Assembly (NCBI RefSeq): GCF_900110245.1 | Contig: NZ_FOCZ01000017.1 | Coordinates: 62,001 to 126,000 of the forward strand | Reading direction: 5' to 3' | From: Niastella yeongjuensis | GTDB lineage: Bacteria > Bacteroidota > Bacteroidia > Chitinophagales > Chitinophagaceae | Length of the DNA stretch: 64,000 bases | In this document: positions 17,401 to 25,474 of the stretch, piece by piece | How the letters are laid out: every line of letters begins with the position of its first letter | Position numbering within the stretch: position 1 is the first letter of the stretch | Program-made: the position numbers and the translations under genes | Notes under the pieces: generated by a model | Told to the model about the DNA's origin: nothing | Database searches by the model: none | Seen by the model: the letters and a program-made list of their open reading frames with translations, nothing else

Positions 17401-17854
17401 TGCCAAACAACCTTCTCATATCGCCGCCTGAAAAGTATCGGACCTGAAAAAGGGTAACAGCCTGTTCTGCTTCATTGGCAAAATGCGCCAGCAGAATGCT
17501 ATAGGCTTCGTCTTTATTTTCGCGCAGGTACAGGGTTTTCAATGAACCGGTGCTTTCGCTGTTCATAGAGCCATAGCCCCCCATTACATATGTTTCTTCT
17601 GTACGATCGCCCTTTTTTTCACTACCGCTACTCTGGTTATAAAAACGGTAGCGCTTCTCTGGCACTATCAGGGTAAGCAGCGCATCCACAAAAGTGGTTT
17701 TACCACTTCCGTTGGCGCCGGTCAATAAACTGGTTTCACCCATGGGACGGATGCTGTGCACCACGTCATCAAAGGTTCCCCAGTTGAATATTTCCATGTA
17801 TTGTAACCGAAATCCGCTCTTTTGACTATCAGTACTAAAAACGCTTAACTGCAT
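14441..17854 (-). CDS. jetC: JetC/MksB-like SMC ATPase of a Wadjet-type condensin
   Basis: A 1137-residue SMC-like ATPase. The N-terminal head has Walker A GANGSGKTT (46-54) after NWGTFDD; long coiled-coil arms run from about 280 to 970, with a hinge-like centre around 470-640; the C-terminal head has the ABC signature LSGGEKAQL (from 1019) and Walker B FIAVDES with Asp1058. JetC and the accessory JetA and JetB form a MukBEF-like complex that extrudes DNA loops; in Wadjet the nuclease JetD then cuts small circular plasmids. It is third in the operon after jetA and jetB, separated from jetB by 92 bp holding an inverted heptanucleotide array. No JetD gene follows, so it may act as an MksBEF chromosome condensin instead. 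Confidence 0.9.
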   Translation of the reverse strand: MQLSVFSTDSQKSGFRLQYMEIFNWGTFDDVVHSIRPMGETSLLTGANGSGKTTFVDALLTLIVPEKRYRFYNQSSGSEKKGDRTEETYVMGGYGSMNSESTGSLKTLYLRENKDEAYSILLAHFANEAEQAVTLFQVRYFSGGDMRRLFGIAHKALRIDEDFKPFDLNGQWKKALDQKYNKGSRKQIEWFDAASKYAQQLVHVLGMQSVQALQLFNQTVGIKVLGNLDEFIRTHMLEPRNMEESFQDLKKHLATLLDARRNIEKAEEQIKLLQPIEQHFTAYNKLKNEIEESEQLLQTARIWNSYTRNELLQQAIEESDASIHDIQQKQQIVKLTYDQLQEEERMIKNQIDQNKAGQRMQQLEKDVQDLELKKQEATQELALFASWCEELHLEEKQPADEATYQRIAKEANRKKLELETKQRLNEEDEYSAKRAKEKSDADKKKVEDELNNLLHSKNNMPSNLISIRKQLCDALNLDQNELPYIGELMQVRSDCSEWQPALEKLLRTFSLRLLVPDKYYKKVNKYINNNHLGMRLVYEHVTDNPMIQNPERDTVYEKLEFHPDSPLSSWVEQQIIWQFNHVCITDEKTLDRYEKAITLNGLVKNKSRHEKDDRNGKHDPSKYVMGWNNEKKKDFLIKRRNQFADLVVKANETLEKCKSKAERLQKQFYAITRIREHKGFADLDMTGIQRGIHKLQEQINGLRKANKELDNLKAQLIDIQQKRDEAESQRGQLLIDETRLKDRTQQYQKQQEALQPLLQHVSESDKDGLLQFQQQQAALLSEITLQNIDEVYEGLKAKQTRLNEKQRDELHKEENQLNKCINRIKNPSTELKSKFSPEWDGDVQHLPEDAAYANEYIDWLGKLVHENLPKYKRDFESFINDTITYKIGGLNEEMERWERDINNSVTRLNQSLGGINFNRLPDTYIQLGKRPVPSGTDIKEFRGRLLDALPQAANWQQSSFEEKSKHFTQKVQPLIDELDKNESYRNKVMDVRNWFEFWADERFRNTDEIKKTYRQMGQLSGGEKAQLTYTILCSAIAYQFGITREGKNSRSLRFIAVDESFSNQDEEKATYLMELCKQLHLQLLVVTPSDKIAIVQNFIAHVHLVQRVQNRHSVLYNMTIKELKEQVAEANPLLQEG

Positions 17855-17869
17855 AATTCCAAGTTAATG

Positions 17870-17968
17870 GTTGAAAGTTTTAAGTTCAAAGTATAAAGAA
17901 GCCTGCAGTATATCGGACACTCCGACATTCAGGCAACTTTCAACCTTCAACTTTCAACTTTTAACATT
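17870..17968. repeat. Inverted heptanucleotide array, locus C (between jetB and jetC)
   Basis: Left arm: GTTGAAA, GTTTTAA, GTTCAAA, GTATAAA. Right arm in opposite orientation: CAACTTT, CAACCTT, CAACTTT, CAACTTT, TAACATT. The spacer has two nested stems, GCCTG/CAGGC and TCGGA-CAC-TCCGA, so the whole element can fold into one long hairpin. The right arm runs into the 3' end of jetB and encodes its last residues (MLKVES). Confidence 0.85.
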
Positions 17969-18585
17969 TGTTCTTCCAATTGATCTTGCTCTCCTTTATT
18001 TTCTTTTTCTTCTTTAACCCTTACTAATTGCTGGTAAAAATGATCCAGCTCTTCGCTGCTCACTTTTGCTTTGATAATTTTTTTTATGCGGAACTTTTGT
18101 TCATCGGCCAGTTCATTCGCTTCTGTTTTATCCAGGAACCCATTCTCCTCGGCTTTGTCTATCAACCTGTCAATTTCTTTGAGGAACTTAACACGGCTGG
18201 CGTTTTCTTTAAAGAACAACTCGGCGTATTCTTTTATTTCCCGGCGCTTTTTTATCAGCTCGCGGTTGGTGGCTTCGCCTACTTCAAACTCGGCCATCAT
18301 TTCGCGCAGCAATACCAGCATCACGCTTTCTTCGTAGGTAAGTGCTCTTCTCTGGATCCACGATACCGGGTTCTCATCTTCTTCAAACGGGTAGTGTTTT
18401 AAGTAGGCATAACCGTCCTGTTCGTCCAATACAAGGGCCAGGCCTAATTGCAACAGAAAGCCGGTTAACTCCACTTTGTACTGGATCAGCTTTTCCCAGG
18501 TGGTTTTCTCTACGTATTCAACAGGCCCCTTCAGTAGCTTTATAAATACAGATGTATAGGGTAATATTCTTTGCTGAGCGCTCAT
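17947..18585 (-). CDS. jetB: JetB/MksE-like condensin subunit (DUF4194)
   Basis: A 212-residue DUF4194 protein, the small kleite-type winged-helix subunit (MukE/MksE equivalent) of the condensin. Landmarks: ILPYTSVFIKLLKGPVEYV at the N-terminus, QLGLALVLDEQDGYAYLKHY and RRALTYEESVMLVLLREMMAEFE in the middle, followed by a charged helical tail. It starts five bases after jetA ends, so the two are coupled. The C-terminal six residues come from an overlapping heptanucleotide repeat, suggesting the original stop lay a little further upstream or downstream. Confidence 0.88.
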   Translation of the reverse strand: MSAQQRILPYTSVFIKLLKGPVEYVEKTTWEKLIQYKVELTGFLLQLGLALVLDEQDGYAYLKHYPFEEDENPVSWIQRRALTYEESVMLVLLREMMAEFEVGEATNRELIKKRREIKEYAELFFKENASRVKFLKEIDRLIDKAEENGFLDKTEANELADEQKFRIKKIIKAKVSSEELDHFYQQLVRVKEEKENKGEQDQLEEQMLKVES

Positions 18586-18590
18586 ATCGG

Positions 18591-20057
18591 CTATTTACTA
18601 AATAATAAATAAGGTACTTCTACAAATTTGGTGGCGGCTGCATTTAACGGAATATGCTCGCTGGTATTATGGATCACCTGTACCCGGCTTGCTTTATCGC
18701 GCAGAAAACTAAAATAGCTTACAATTTCAGCAATGCCGTTCTCCAGCGGTTGCAGCTCCAGCACTTCTTTCAACGTGGCAGTTCCCTTTTCTTTTAAAGC
18801 AAACTCTACTTTTTGCCATAATCTCTTTTTATCAATATGGGTAACATTCATCATGCGGCCAAAGCGTTCGGGATCGGCGATCTTTTCGCTGGCTGCTGCG
18901 GGTTGTTTTACGGCTACCACCGCCTTCTTTTGTTCAAACAGTAAACGCCGTTCCATCAGCATTTTTACTTCCACGCCTTCGTCTAAATTAATACCTGCCT
19001 TTACGTCCTCTTCTTCCATCAGGTCAAAGATCAATTCCTTGATATTCCCTATCTGGTGGCGAAGGCGCTTATGCCGGGCAATTTCTTTTTCAGAAATGAT
19101 CCGGCTCAGCTTTTCTGCCATCTTATCATTGGCGTCGTATACGGTTTTACCTTGCTCTAACAGTAATGATTTTATGTTTTCCAGGAATTGAACATCTGCT
19201 TCAATGCCCCGATCTTTTAAGAGGTCGAGTAATTGTTCGGTCAGTTCTTTCCAGTCGCTTTGACCGGCACGGGAAATAAGGAAGTCCCAGAACGAGTAAA
19301 AGCTTTTACCCTGGTTGCTGTTACGAAGGGCATCATACGCCGCAAAGGCAAAGCCAACGATGGCGCCTTTATTTTGTTCAGCTTTGGTATGTTGTTCAAC
19401 AATAGCGCGGTGGATCTGTTTGAAATTGTCCTCCACCTCCCTGAAATCACTGATGAGTTCATAACAAAGGCGGGTAAATAACTCCAGGCGTTCCTGCACC
19501 TGCGCATTGCTGTAGTTATCAGGCGCCACCCCCAGTTCTATTGCCTTGATCTCTTTATCGATCTCTGCGCGGCGGTCTTTCAGCATCTGTAACCGCTTGG
19601 GGCGGTCGTCTTCTGTTTTTTCAACTATATCCTGCAGGGAGTTGAACAGTAATTTAAACCGGCTTTCGGTACCCACGTGATTACGCGCCTGCAGCGTAAG
19701 GGTCCATTGAAAAACTTTTTCGGTATGGGCGCTTAACTGGTATTGAATGTTGCCTTCCGCATCCTGCAGGTCCTGCAAAATTCTTTTCTGCACCCAGCTC
19801 AGGATGTATTTGCGGCTGCGGGTTTCTTCATCCTCCCCGAAAATGATCTTGGCTTCTTCAAAATCCTCAGTCCCGTCTTCCTGGTGCGAAAGTGTTTCGG
19901 ATAATAATTGTATTAATATGTCTTCCCCGATAACAAACCGGTTCTCCTCCTTGTATACATGATAAAGAAAGGGTAAATACCAACGGGCGCTCCGCGAGCG
20001 AAGCATTTGTATGGCAGGATTTGCAGTCAATAAGTACAATAAATCTTCCTGTTTCAT
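18591..20057 (-). CDS. jetA: JetA/MksF-like kleisin subunit (DUF3375)
   Basis: A 488-residue DUF3375 protein corresponding to the kleisin (MukF/MksF) subunit that bridges the JetC heads. It opens with LTANPAIQMLRSRSARWYLPFLYHVYKEENR, typical of the family, and continues with helical segments (KRLQMLKDRRAEIDKEIKAIELG) and a C-terminal winged-helix region (LKEKGTATLKEVLELQPLENGIAEIVSYFSF). It is the first gene of the jet operon and is divergent from the ATPase-Toprim pair, separated by 175 AT-rich bp. Confidence 0.88.
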   Translation of the reverse strand: MKQEDLLYLLTANPAIQMLRSRSARWYLPFLYHVYKEENRFVIGEDILIQLLSETLSHQEDGTEDFEEAKIIFGEDEETRSRKYILSWVQKRILQDLQDAEGNIQYQLSAHTEKVFQWTLTLQARNHVGTESRFKLLFNSLQDIVEKTEDDRPKRLQMLKDRRAEIDKEIKAIELGVAPDNYSNAQVQERLELFTRLCYELISDFREVEDNFKQIHRAIVEQHTKAEQNKGAIVGFAFAAYDALRNSNQGKSFYSFWDFLISRAGQSDWKELTEQLLDLLKDRGIEADVQFLENIKSLLLEQGKTVYDANDKMAEKLSRIISEKEIARHKRLRHQIGNIKELIFDLMEEEDVKAGINLDEGVEVKMLMERRLLFEQKKAVVAVKQPAAASEKIADPERFGRMMNVTHIDKKRLWQKVEFALKEKGTATLKEVLELQPLENGIAEIVSYFSFLRDKASRVQVIHNTSEHIPLNAAATKFVEVPYLLFSK

Positions 20058-20196
20058 GATTCCTTAGCGCTTAACCGCGCTACATTAGACTTGATTATTT
20101 TAAAAATAGTCCTATTTTTAATAAGACTTCAATAAAGCCCACACATTATGTTAAAATATATCTCTTTGACATTGAATTTTATTAACTTAAGACTAA

Positions 20197-20228
20197 TTGT
20201 TACCGAAATCTGATAACATTTATATTTG
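20197..20228 (+). promoter_or_regulatory. Promoter of the ATPase-Toprim pair
   Basis: TTG (20197-20199), 21 nt, then TATATTTG (20221-20228): both boxes and spacing match the Bacteroidota consensus. The ATG at 20233 is only four bases further, so the transcript is expected to be leaderless. Confidence 0.8.
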
Positions 20229-20232
20229 CACA

Positions 20233-21258
20233 ATGGTACATAGACTTTCAATAAAAAACTATAAGTCAGTAAAAAATTTCGAAATACAGACAAATAGGAT
20301 AAATGTATTTATTGGAGAACATAATTCTGGTAAAAGCAATATTCTGGAAGCCTTAAGCTGGTTCTCCTTGAATGCCCTAAATGATAATTATTTCAAGCAG
20401 ATATTTCGATACAAAAATGTGGGTGATTTTTTTTACGATTTTGATTCCACGCAAACAATTGAAGTTAGTACCGATGAGTTAAATCTAAAATTGCGTTATG
20501 CTCGCAACAGTCAGGGTGCATTACTAAACAATTTTGAAGGCATTCTGTATGAAACAGCTTCTGTTGTTTTTAACAATGAACAATGGTATGAGAACCGTAA
20601 TAACTCACTTCATTTTAATTTAGACATTGCTTCAAATACTATTAAAAATCCCCATGGTTCTTTAGAATCTAATTTTAGAACTTATATATTTAAACGTCTT
20701 CTAAATTTCGAAATAAATTATCGCCCCTTTTTAAATCCCCCTTTTGGCGACAATATTCCTTCTATTCTGCAATCCAATAGGGATTGGAAACAAATGGTTT
20801 CAGAATTTTTCCGAACTAAAGGGTTTCGATTAGTATTAAAGCCTACGGAAAATGAAATAGATATGGCTAAAGATGTAAATGATGAGTTGTACAGTTTTCC
20901 CTATGCAACTATATCAGAAACTATGCAACGCTATATTTTTTTATTGCTAGCTGTAGAAACAAACAATAACACTATTCTTGTCTTAGATGAACCTGAAAGC
21001 AATATGTTTCCGTTTTATGTCAAAGATTTTGCAGAACGTATAGCCAACGATGAGAATAATCAGTACTTTATTTCCACACACAACCCTTACCTGCTTGGCT
21101 CTCTTTTAGAACAAACCCCCTTAAGTGATATTTCTGTATTTATCACCCGTATGGAAAATTATCAAACTGTCGTTGAGGAATGTAACAATGAACAAATGAA
21201 CGAACTGATCACATTAGGAAGTGGAACCTTTTTTAATTTAGATAACCTTGGCAAGTAA
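20233..21258 (+). CDS. AAA/OLD-like ATPase of a two-gene predicted defence module
   Basis: A 341-residue stand-alone ABC-type ATPase of the AAA_15/AAA_21 group. It starts LSIKNYKSVKNFEI (the RecF/OLD-like first strand), then Walker A GEHNSGKSN (23-31), and ends with Walker B ILVLDEPES and the H-loop YFISTHNPYLL. The coiled-coil or insert region is short (about 60-220), and there is no fused Toprim domain; instead a Toprim-like protein is encoded by the next gene, overlapping by one base. The same split is seen in PARIS (AriA/AriB) and related anti-phage systems. Base composition is much more AT-rich than the flanking genes, suggesting transfer. An in-frame TTG upstream lies in the promoter and is not the start. 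Confidence 0.82.
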   Translation: MVHRLSIKNYKSVKNFEIQTNRINVFIGEHNSGKSNILEALSWFSLNALNDNYFKQIFRYKNVGDFFYDFDSTQTIEVSTDELNLKLRYARNSQGALLNNFEGILYETASVVFNNEQWYENRNNSLHFNLDIASNTIKNPHGSLESNFRTYIFKRLLNFEINYRPFLNPPFGDNIPSILQSNRDWKQMVSEFFRTKGFRLVLKPTENEIDMAKDVNDELYSFPYATISETMQRYIFLLLAVETNNNTILVLDEPESNMFPFYVKDFAERIANDENNQYFISTHNPYLLGSLLEQTPLSDISVFITRMENYQTVVEECNNEQMNELITLGSGTFFNLDNLGK

Positions 21259-21728
21259 TGATTAAGAAAGCGATCGTAGAATGCAACCCTGATGAAATTT
21301 TGATGCAAGTTTTAGGTTTAAGTAAAAAAGAAATAGTTCATCAGGATAATAAAGGTGAGGTTTGCAAATATTTGGAAAAATTTGACACAAAAGTTGCTAT
21401 TATAGATGAAGATCCTGGATCTGCTCAACCCAATCATTTGAAAAAATTCAAGCTTGTTGAAGAAAAATTTGAGACCATAAAACTTATACAGGCAAACACA
21501 AGTAAGGTTATTCTTATTATTAAACCCCGCCTTGAAGAATGGGTAATTTATCAGTGCAAAAGATCTGGCATCAATCCGAATAAATTCCACCTCCCCGATA
21601 CTGCAAAAGAACTAAAAAAGGTTATCAACTATCGATTAGAAAGGTTTCGTGAATTATTAAAAGAATTATATAAGAGCGAGAATGAAGGTCTGAAATATCT
21701 TAGGGACGAAATTAACCAGGCCTATTAG
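21258..21728 (+). CDS. Small Toprim-like protein, partner of the upstream ATPase
   Basis: A 156-residue protein coupled to the ATPase through a TAATG overlap. The layout matches a minimal Toprim fold: strand and first acidic residue in AIVECNPDEIL (Glu8), a second hydrophobic strand ending in the acidic pair VAIIDEDPGS (Asp50, Asp52), then VILIIKPRLEEWVI with Glu93. The C-terminal 50 residues are basic helices. In OLD-family systems such a domain is the metal-dependent nuclease controlled by the ATPase. It is far shorter than AriB of PARIS and not obviously DUF4435, so I regard it as an unassigned variety. Nuclease function is inferred from the fold pattern. Confidence 0.65.
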   Translation: MIKKAIVECNPDEILMQVLGLSKKEIVHQDNKGEVCKYLEKFDTKVAIIDEDPGSAQPNHLKKFKLVEEKFETIKLIQANTSKVILIIKPRLEEWVIYQCKRSGINPNKFHLPDTAKELKKVINYRLERFRELLKELYKSENEGLKYLRDEINQAY

Positions 21729-21886
21729 GTTTTACATTTTCCCCTCCAAACATCTTCATATTACTTACAAGACCCTTTCGCCTATATTATTATTTTGTCG
21801 CCAATTCGACAACGGACCTGTTACCAATGAAAAAGGAACAGTTACTCTCGTTCGTTAGCGGTGGCTGGCAATACCCATTTACATGA

Positions 21887-21917
21887 GTAGTTTGTCACAC
21901 GCACAGTGACAAACTAC
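21887..21917. repeat. 12-bp perfect inverted repeat before the retron operon
   Basis: GTAGTTTGTCAC and GTGACAAACTAC flank a 7-nt loop, 80 bp before the first retron gene and 160 bp after the Toprim-like gene. There is no T-run, so it could be an operator or a structured 5' leader rather than a classical terminator. Confidence 0.6.
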
Positions 21918-21997
21918 CACATTAAATATAAAGGAAGGGTTGGTAATATCGAATGTTTTTTTCTATCTTACCTGCCTCTTAAAGTGTAGCTTATCCC

Positions 21998-24900
21998 ATG
22001 CGCCTTGTAAAACAAAGTATCCTCTATTTTAAAGAAGGTAACTCCGATAAAGTTTATGAGATCGACCTGTGTGATGTAGGTAATGATAAATACGTGGTAA
22101 ACTTCCGATATGGTCGCCGATATTCAAAACTAAAAGAGGGCAGCAAAACCCCGGTGCCCGTTACCCTGGCAGATGCAGAAAAGATCTTTAATGAAGTGGA
22201 AGCCGAAAAGACCTCAAAAGGTTATTCTGCTGACAGCGCCGCTGTCGCTGCACTTCAGGCAAGCACCTTTACATTAAATACCGAAACTACCATTGGTGCC
22301 AGTTTTATGTCGATGCCCGAAGGGCGCAACAAGGGTATTTTGCAACGGTTGTATAATGCCACCCAGGGTAATATAAGTTCGCACCGTACCAAATGGAAAT
22401 TGTCGCGCATTATATGGAAAGCCGGTGAGTATAAAATACCAGAGGCAGCGCAATACATTATTAAGTTATTTAATAATGGCGATCTCGTTCATCAATACAG
22501 TTGTACCTGGGCGCTGGCGCGTTGTGGCAATGAAACAAATGTAGCTGCTTTACAACAGATCTTCGCGGAGCATACTTCCCCTGTAATTAAAAAGATTGCC
22601 GGTGCCGGTTTGTTACGGATCTTACAAGGCGGTGAAAAGGAACAACACCTAAAACTATTCATTAGGTCGTTGCCTGAAACAATAAAAGCAGCTGTTGAGG
22701 CCAATCACGCGGGTGTGCTTGACGCCATTGCAGACGAAAGGATCACTAACCTGGAATCTCATTACAACTGGCTCGAAACGCTGTACCTCCTCTCCACAGA
22801 AAAGAACTGGATGCGTGCGGTTATAAAGAAGTTATTATTACAAGCTCCGTTAAAACCCGTTTATTTCAAACACATCAGGGCCGTGTTCAAACAGGCCGAA
22901 TTGTTAGATGATTTTGAGATTACGGGTATGTTGGCCTTGCGCTTTGAACGGCACCCCGAGTTTTTCAAACATACCATTCCCGCTGCCAATGACAGGGCTG
23001 AAGTTTATCTGCCACAAGCAAAAGACCGGATCAATCCCAATACCGAACTACGTAAGGGCAATAGCCGCCTTGCTTATTCGCAAAGAACGCGTAAATACCT
23101 GCGCCAACGGGTGAACCGCCGCCTGCAAATGTATGGTGAGCTCAATAGCCTCGATTATGTAAAGCTGGCTACCGGTATCTTGATCGCCTATAATAAATCG
23201 ACAGACTTTAAAGAAGCCTATACCACCTCCGCTTATAAATGGAACGGCCGTAATTACACAACCGTTAAAACCAAGTTCCCGCAAAATGCACACGCCGTGT
23301 TTATGCACCAGATCCTGAGCGGTGAGCATCCGGAATTAAAACTGGTGAACCAACGGGTATGGCGCATCAGATCAGAAGAAGAATTACTGGCCGACAGAAG
23401 GAACATCGTTCCGCCTGCAAACACCAACGACAAAAAAGGCGAGACTGGTTTGCTTAAAAAGATCTCCGGCATTTTTGGGAAGAAGAAAGAAGCAGAACAA
23501 GCATCTCCGCCCCCCGAAGCGCCAACGACTTCCCCCGTAAATGAAAATGGTACGCCATTTTTGCATTTGTGGAACAAACTGCCCCAGTCGTATGTGCAAT
23601 TGTTGATGGAAGCGCAAATGGACGAGATCCATGAATTTGCACAGGGTGGTTTACTGGCGCATCCGCAATGGAATGAGATCAAGGGAAAGCTGGATAAATA
23701 CGCCTGCAAGAAATTATTATTATCCCCATTCGATATTCCTGCCGCGTTTGGCTTACAAATAACGCTGGAGAAATTTGCCGGCCAGCAGGCAGATGCAGAC
23801 CTGGTTATCGCCCTGCTGAATTCGCGCAATGCCGATGCCCGCAATAAGGGTAAGGAGTGGGCGGGTCAACACCAACAGCAATACCTGCAACAAAGCGATT
23901 TTATAAAGGACCTGTTGTTTGCCACACATGCCGGGATCTTCAACTGGGGATTGGTGCTGATCGCAAAAAGCAATCTTACCAGCGAAATAAAGAATGCGGT
24001 TATTGGTAAAGCCATTGCCGAATACATGGCCTTTACCGAAATGACCCCGGAAAATGAGGCCATCATCAGCCGGGTTACCCAGGCGCTGGTTGAATATTTT
24101 TATTCAGAACTGCACCAGGTACCGCTGGTAGTAATAGAAGACCTGATGCAGCACGATGTACCGGCGGTGTTATTGTTCGGCTTACAGGTACTGCGTCTTA
24201 AACAACAATCACAAGGCTCACAGCAGGTAAACCGGGCCGTATTGTTCGGTTTGTTGGAACACCCTTACGAACCGATACGCGAGGTAGGACTGGCCTTGTT
24301 GAATGAAATAGATGCAGCCATCCTGTTACAAAATCCGGATGAGATCATTCTTTGCTGCGTTTCCCCGTTCCGGTCTGTACGCAGGGGCATTGGGTCTGTG
24401 ATGGCCCGCCTGGCGCAAAAAGACCGGAGTTTTGGAGAGAAAGCAGCCGACCTGCTGATGCCTTTCTTATTAAGAAAAGAAACCAGTGAAGGGCTGCATG
24501 ATGACGTTGGCAGTTTGTTGTGCAATGAGCTGGGCAACTACTTACAAAACGCCAATAAAGAATTAGCCTTAAACTTATTATACGGTAACTATGCGGCCGC
24601 ACAGGGCGTGGGCCTTGTGATCCTGGAGAAATATACCGATCCTGCCCAACTGACCATTCCACAGGTAATTGCCCTGGGCGGTCACGAAAACCTGCAGGTG
24701 CGTACCTGGTGCTGGAATTTTTATAAGCAACAGGCACCCCGCATTAAATTCGAAAAAGACGCCGCCATTAAATTACTCGATAGCAAATGGGCCGACACCC
24801 GGCAGTTTGCCATGCAGTTCTTCCGCGAACAGTTTACCGAAAACGACTGGACGCCGGAAGCCCTCATTGCATTAGCCGATTCGGTGAAACCTGATATTGA

Positions 24901-25312
24901 AGCTTACGGCCGCGAACTGATCACCAAATTCTTCACCACTGATAATGGCACTACGTACCTGCTGAAATTAACGCAGCACCCCAGTGAACGCATGCAGCTG
25001 TTTGCCACCAATTACCTGGAGCGTTTTGCCGCCGACGATGTGGAGAAGATACAATCACTGGAATTTTATTTCCGTTCGGTATTAACACGGGTAAATAAAA
25101 GCCGCATCGCCAAAAACAGGATCTATCATTTTCTGTTAACCGAAGGCCGTAAGTCAGAAGCTGCTGCCAAACTCATCGGCGCTATCTTATCCGATGTATC
25201 GGCCATTGCAGCTATTGGCGACAAAGCAAAATGTATTGAGGTGTTGTTGCAACTAAGATCATTGTATGAAGTACAGACGCCTTTGTTGGTAAAGGAGATT
25301 GAGACCAGATAG
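21998..25312 (+). CDS. Retron accessory protein with WGR domain and ARM/HEAT repeats
   Basis: A 1104-residue protein. Residues 1-75 are a WGR domain (LVKQSILYFKEGNSDKVYEID, VVNFRYGRRYSKLKEG), a fold known to bind nucleic acids, as in PARP proteins and MolR. The remainder is a long alpha-solenoid of ARM/HEAT-like repeats (for example DLVHQYSCTWALARCGNETN, EPIREVGLALLNEIDAA, SERMQLFATNYLERFAADD). It is the first gene of a retron operon; the ARM + WH-SWIM + RT combination is the accessory set assigned to type XIII retrons. Its role is presumably sensing or effector assembly, with the RT-msDNA complex holding it inactive; this mechanism is inferred from other retrons. Confidence 0.85.
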   Translation: MRLVKQSILYFKEGNSDKVYEIDLCDVGNDKYVVNFRYGRRYSKLKEGSKTPVPVTLADAEKIFNEVEAEKTSKGYSADSAAVAALQASTFTLNTETTIGASFMSMPEGRNKGILQRLYNATQGNISSHRTKWKLSRIIWKAGEYKIPEAAQYIIKLFNNGDLVHQYSCTWALARCGNETNVAALQQIFAEHTSPVIKKIAGAGLLRILQGGEKEQHLKLFIRSLPETIKAAVEANHAGVLDAIADERITNLESHYNWLETLYLLSTEKNWMRAVIKKLLLQAPLKPVYFKHIRAVFKQAELLDDFEITGMLALRFERHPEFFKHTIPAANDRAEVYLPQAKDRINPNTELRKGNSRLAYSQRTRKYLRQRVNRRLQMYGELNSLDYVKLATGILIAYNKSTDFKEAYTTSAYKWNGRNYTTVKTKFPQNAHAVFMHQILSGEHPELKLVNQRVWRIRSEEELLADRRNIVPPANTNDKKGETGLLKKISGIFGKKKEAEQASPPPEAPTTSPVNENGTPFLHLWNKLPQSYVQLLMEAQMDEIHEFAQGGLLAHPQWNEIKGKLDKYACKKLLLSPFDIPAAFGLQITLEKFAGQQADADLVIALLNSRNADARNKGKEWAGQHQQQYLQQSDFIKDLLFATHAGIFNWGLVLIAKSNLTSEIKNAVIGKAIAEYMAFTEMTPENEAIISRVTQALVEYFYSELHQVPLVVIEDLMQHDVPAVLLFGLQVLRLKQQSQGSQQVNRAVLFGLLEHPYEPIREVGLALLNEIDAAILLQNPDEIILCCVSPFRSVRRGIGSVMARLAQKDRSFGEKAADLLMPFLLRKETSEGLHDDVGSLLCNELGNYLQNANKELALNLLYGNYAAAQGVGLVILEKYTDPAQLTIPQVIALGGHENLQVRTWCWNFYKQQAPRIKFEKDAAIKLLDSKWADTRQFAMQFFREQFTENDWTPEALIALADSVKPDIEAYGRELITKFFTTDNGTTYLLKLTQHPSERMQLFATNYLERFAADDVEKIQSLEFYFRSVLTRVNKSRIAKNRIYHFLLTEGRKSEAAAKLIGAILSDVSAIAAIGDKAKCIEVLLQLRSLYEVQTPLLVKEIETR

Positions 25313-25315
25313 TTT

Positions 25316-25413
25316 CTGTTACCTGTCGCCGGTTACCGGTCGCCAGGATTTTTATAGCAGACGGCCGACTGTATTTTGCCTTCCCCGGTAACTGGTAACC
25401 GGTAACTGGCAAC
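25316..25413. repeat. Inverted heptanucleotide array, locus D (inside the retron operon)
   Basis: Left arm CTGTTAC, CTGTCGC, CGGTTAC, CGGTCGC; right arm, complementary orientation, CGGTAAC, TGGTAAC, CGGTAAC, TGGCAAC; spacer about 42 nt. It fills most of the gap between the two retron accessory genes. A further degenerate run with AAC/TAC at 7-nt spacing (AAATAAC, AAAGTAC, TCAGAAC) continues to about 25464. Confidence 0.85.
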
Positions 25414-25474
25414 AAATAATAAGAATCCAGATCGAACAACAAATAACAAAGTACTCAGAACTAAATAGTGATTC

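Noticed and set aside
24265-24737. Minus-strand frames inside the ARM/WGR gene
   Set aside because: Shadows of a long, well-supported coding sequence.
25316-25413. CRISPR array between the retron genes
   Set aside because: Units are 7 nt without spacers, and the two halves are inverted; no cas genes nearby.
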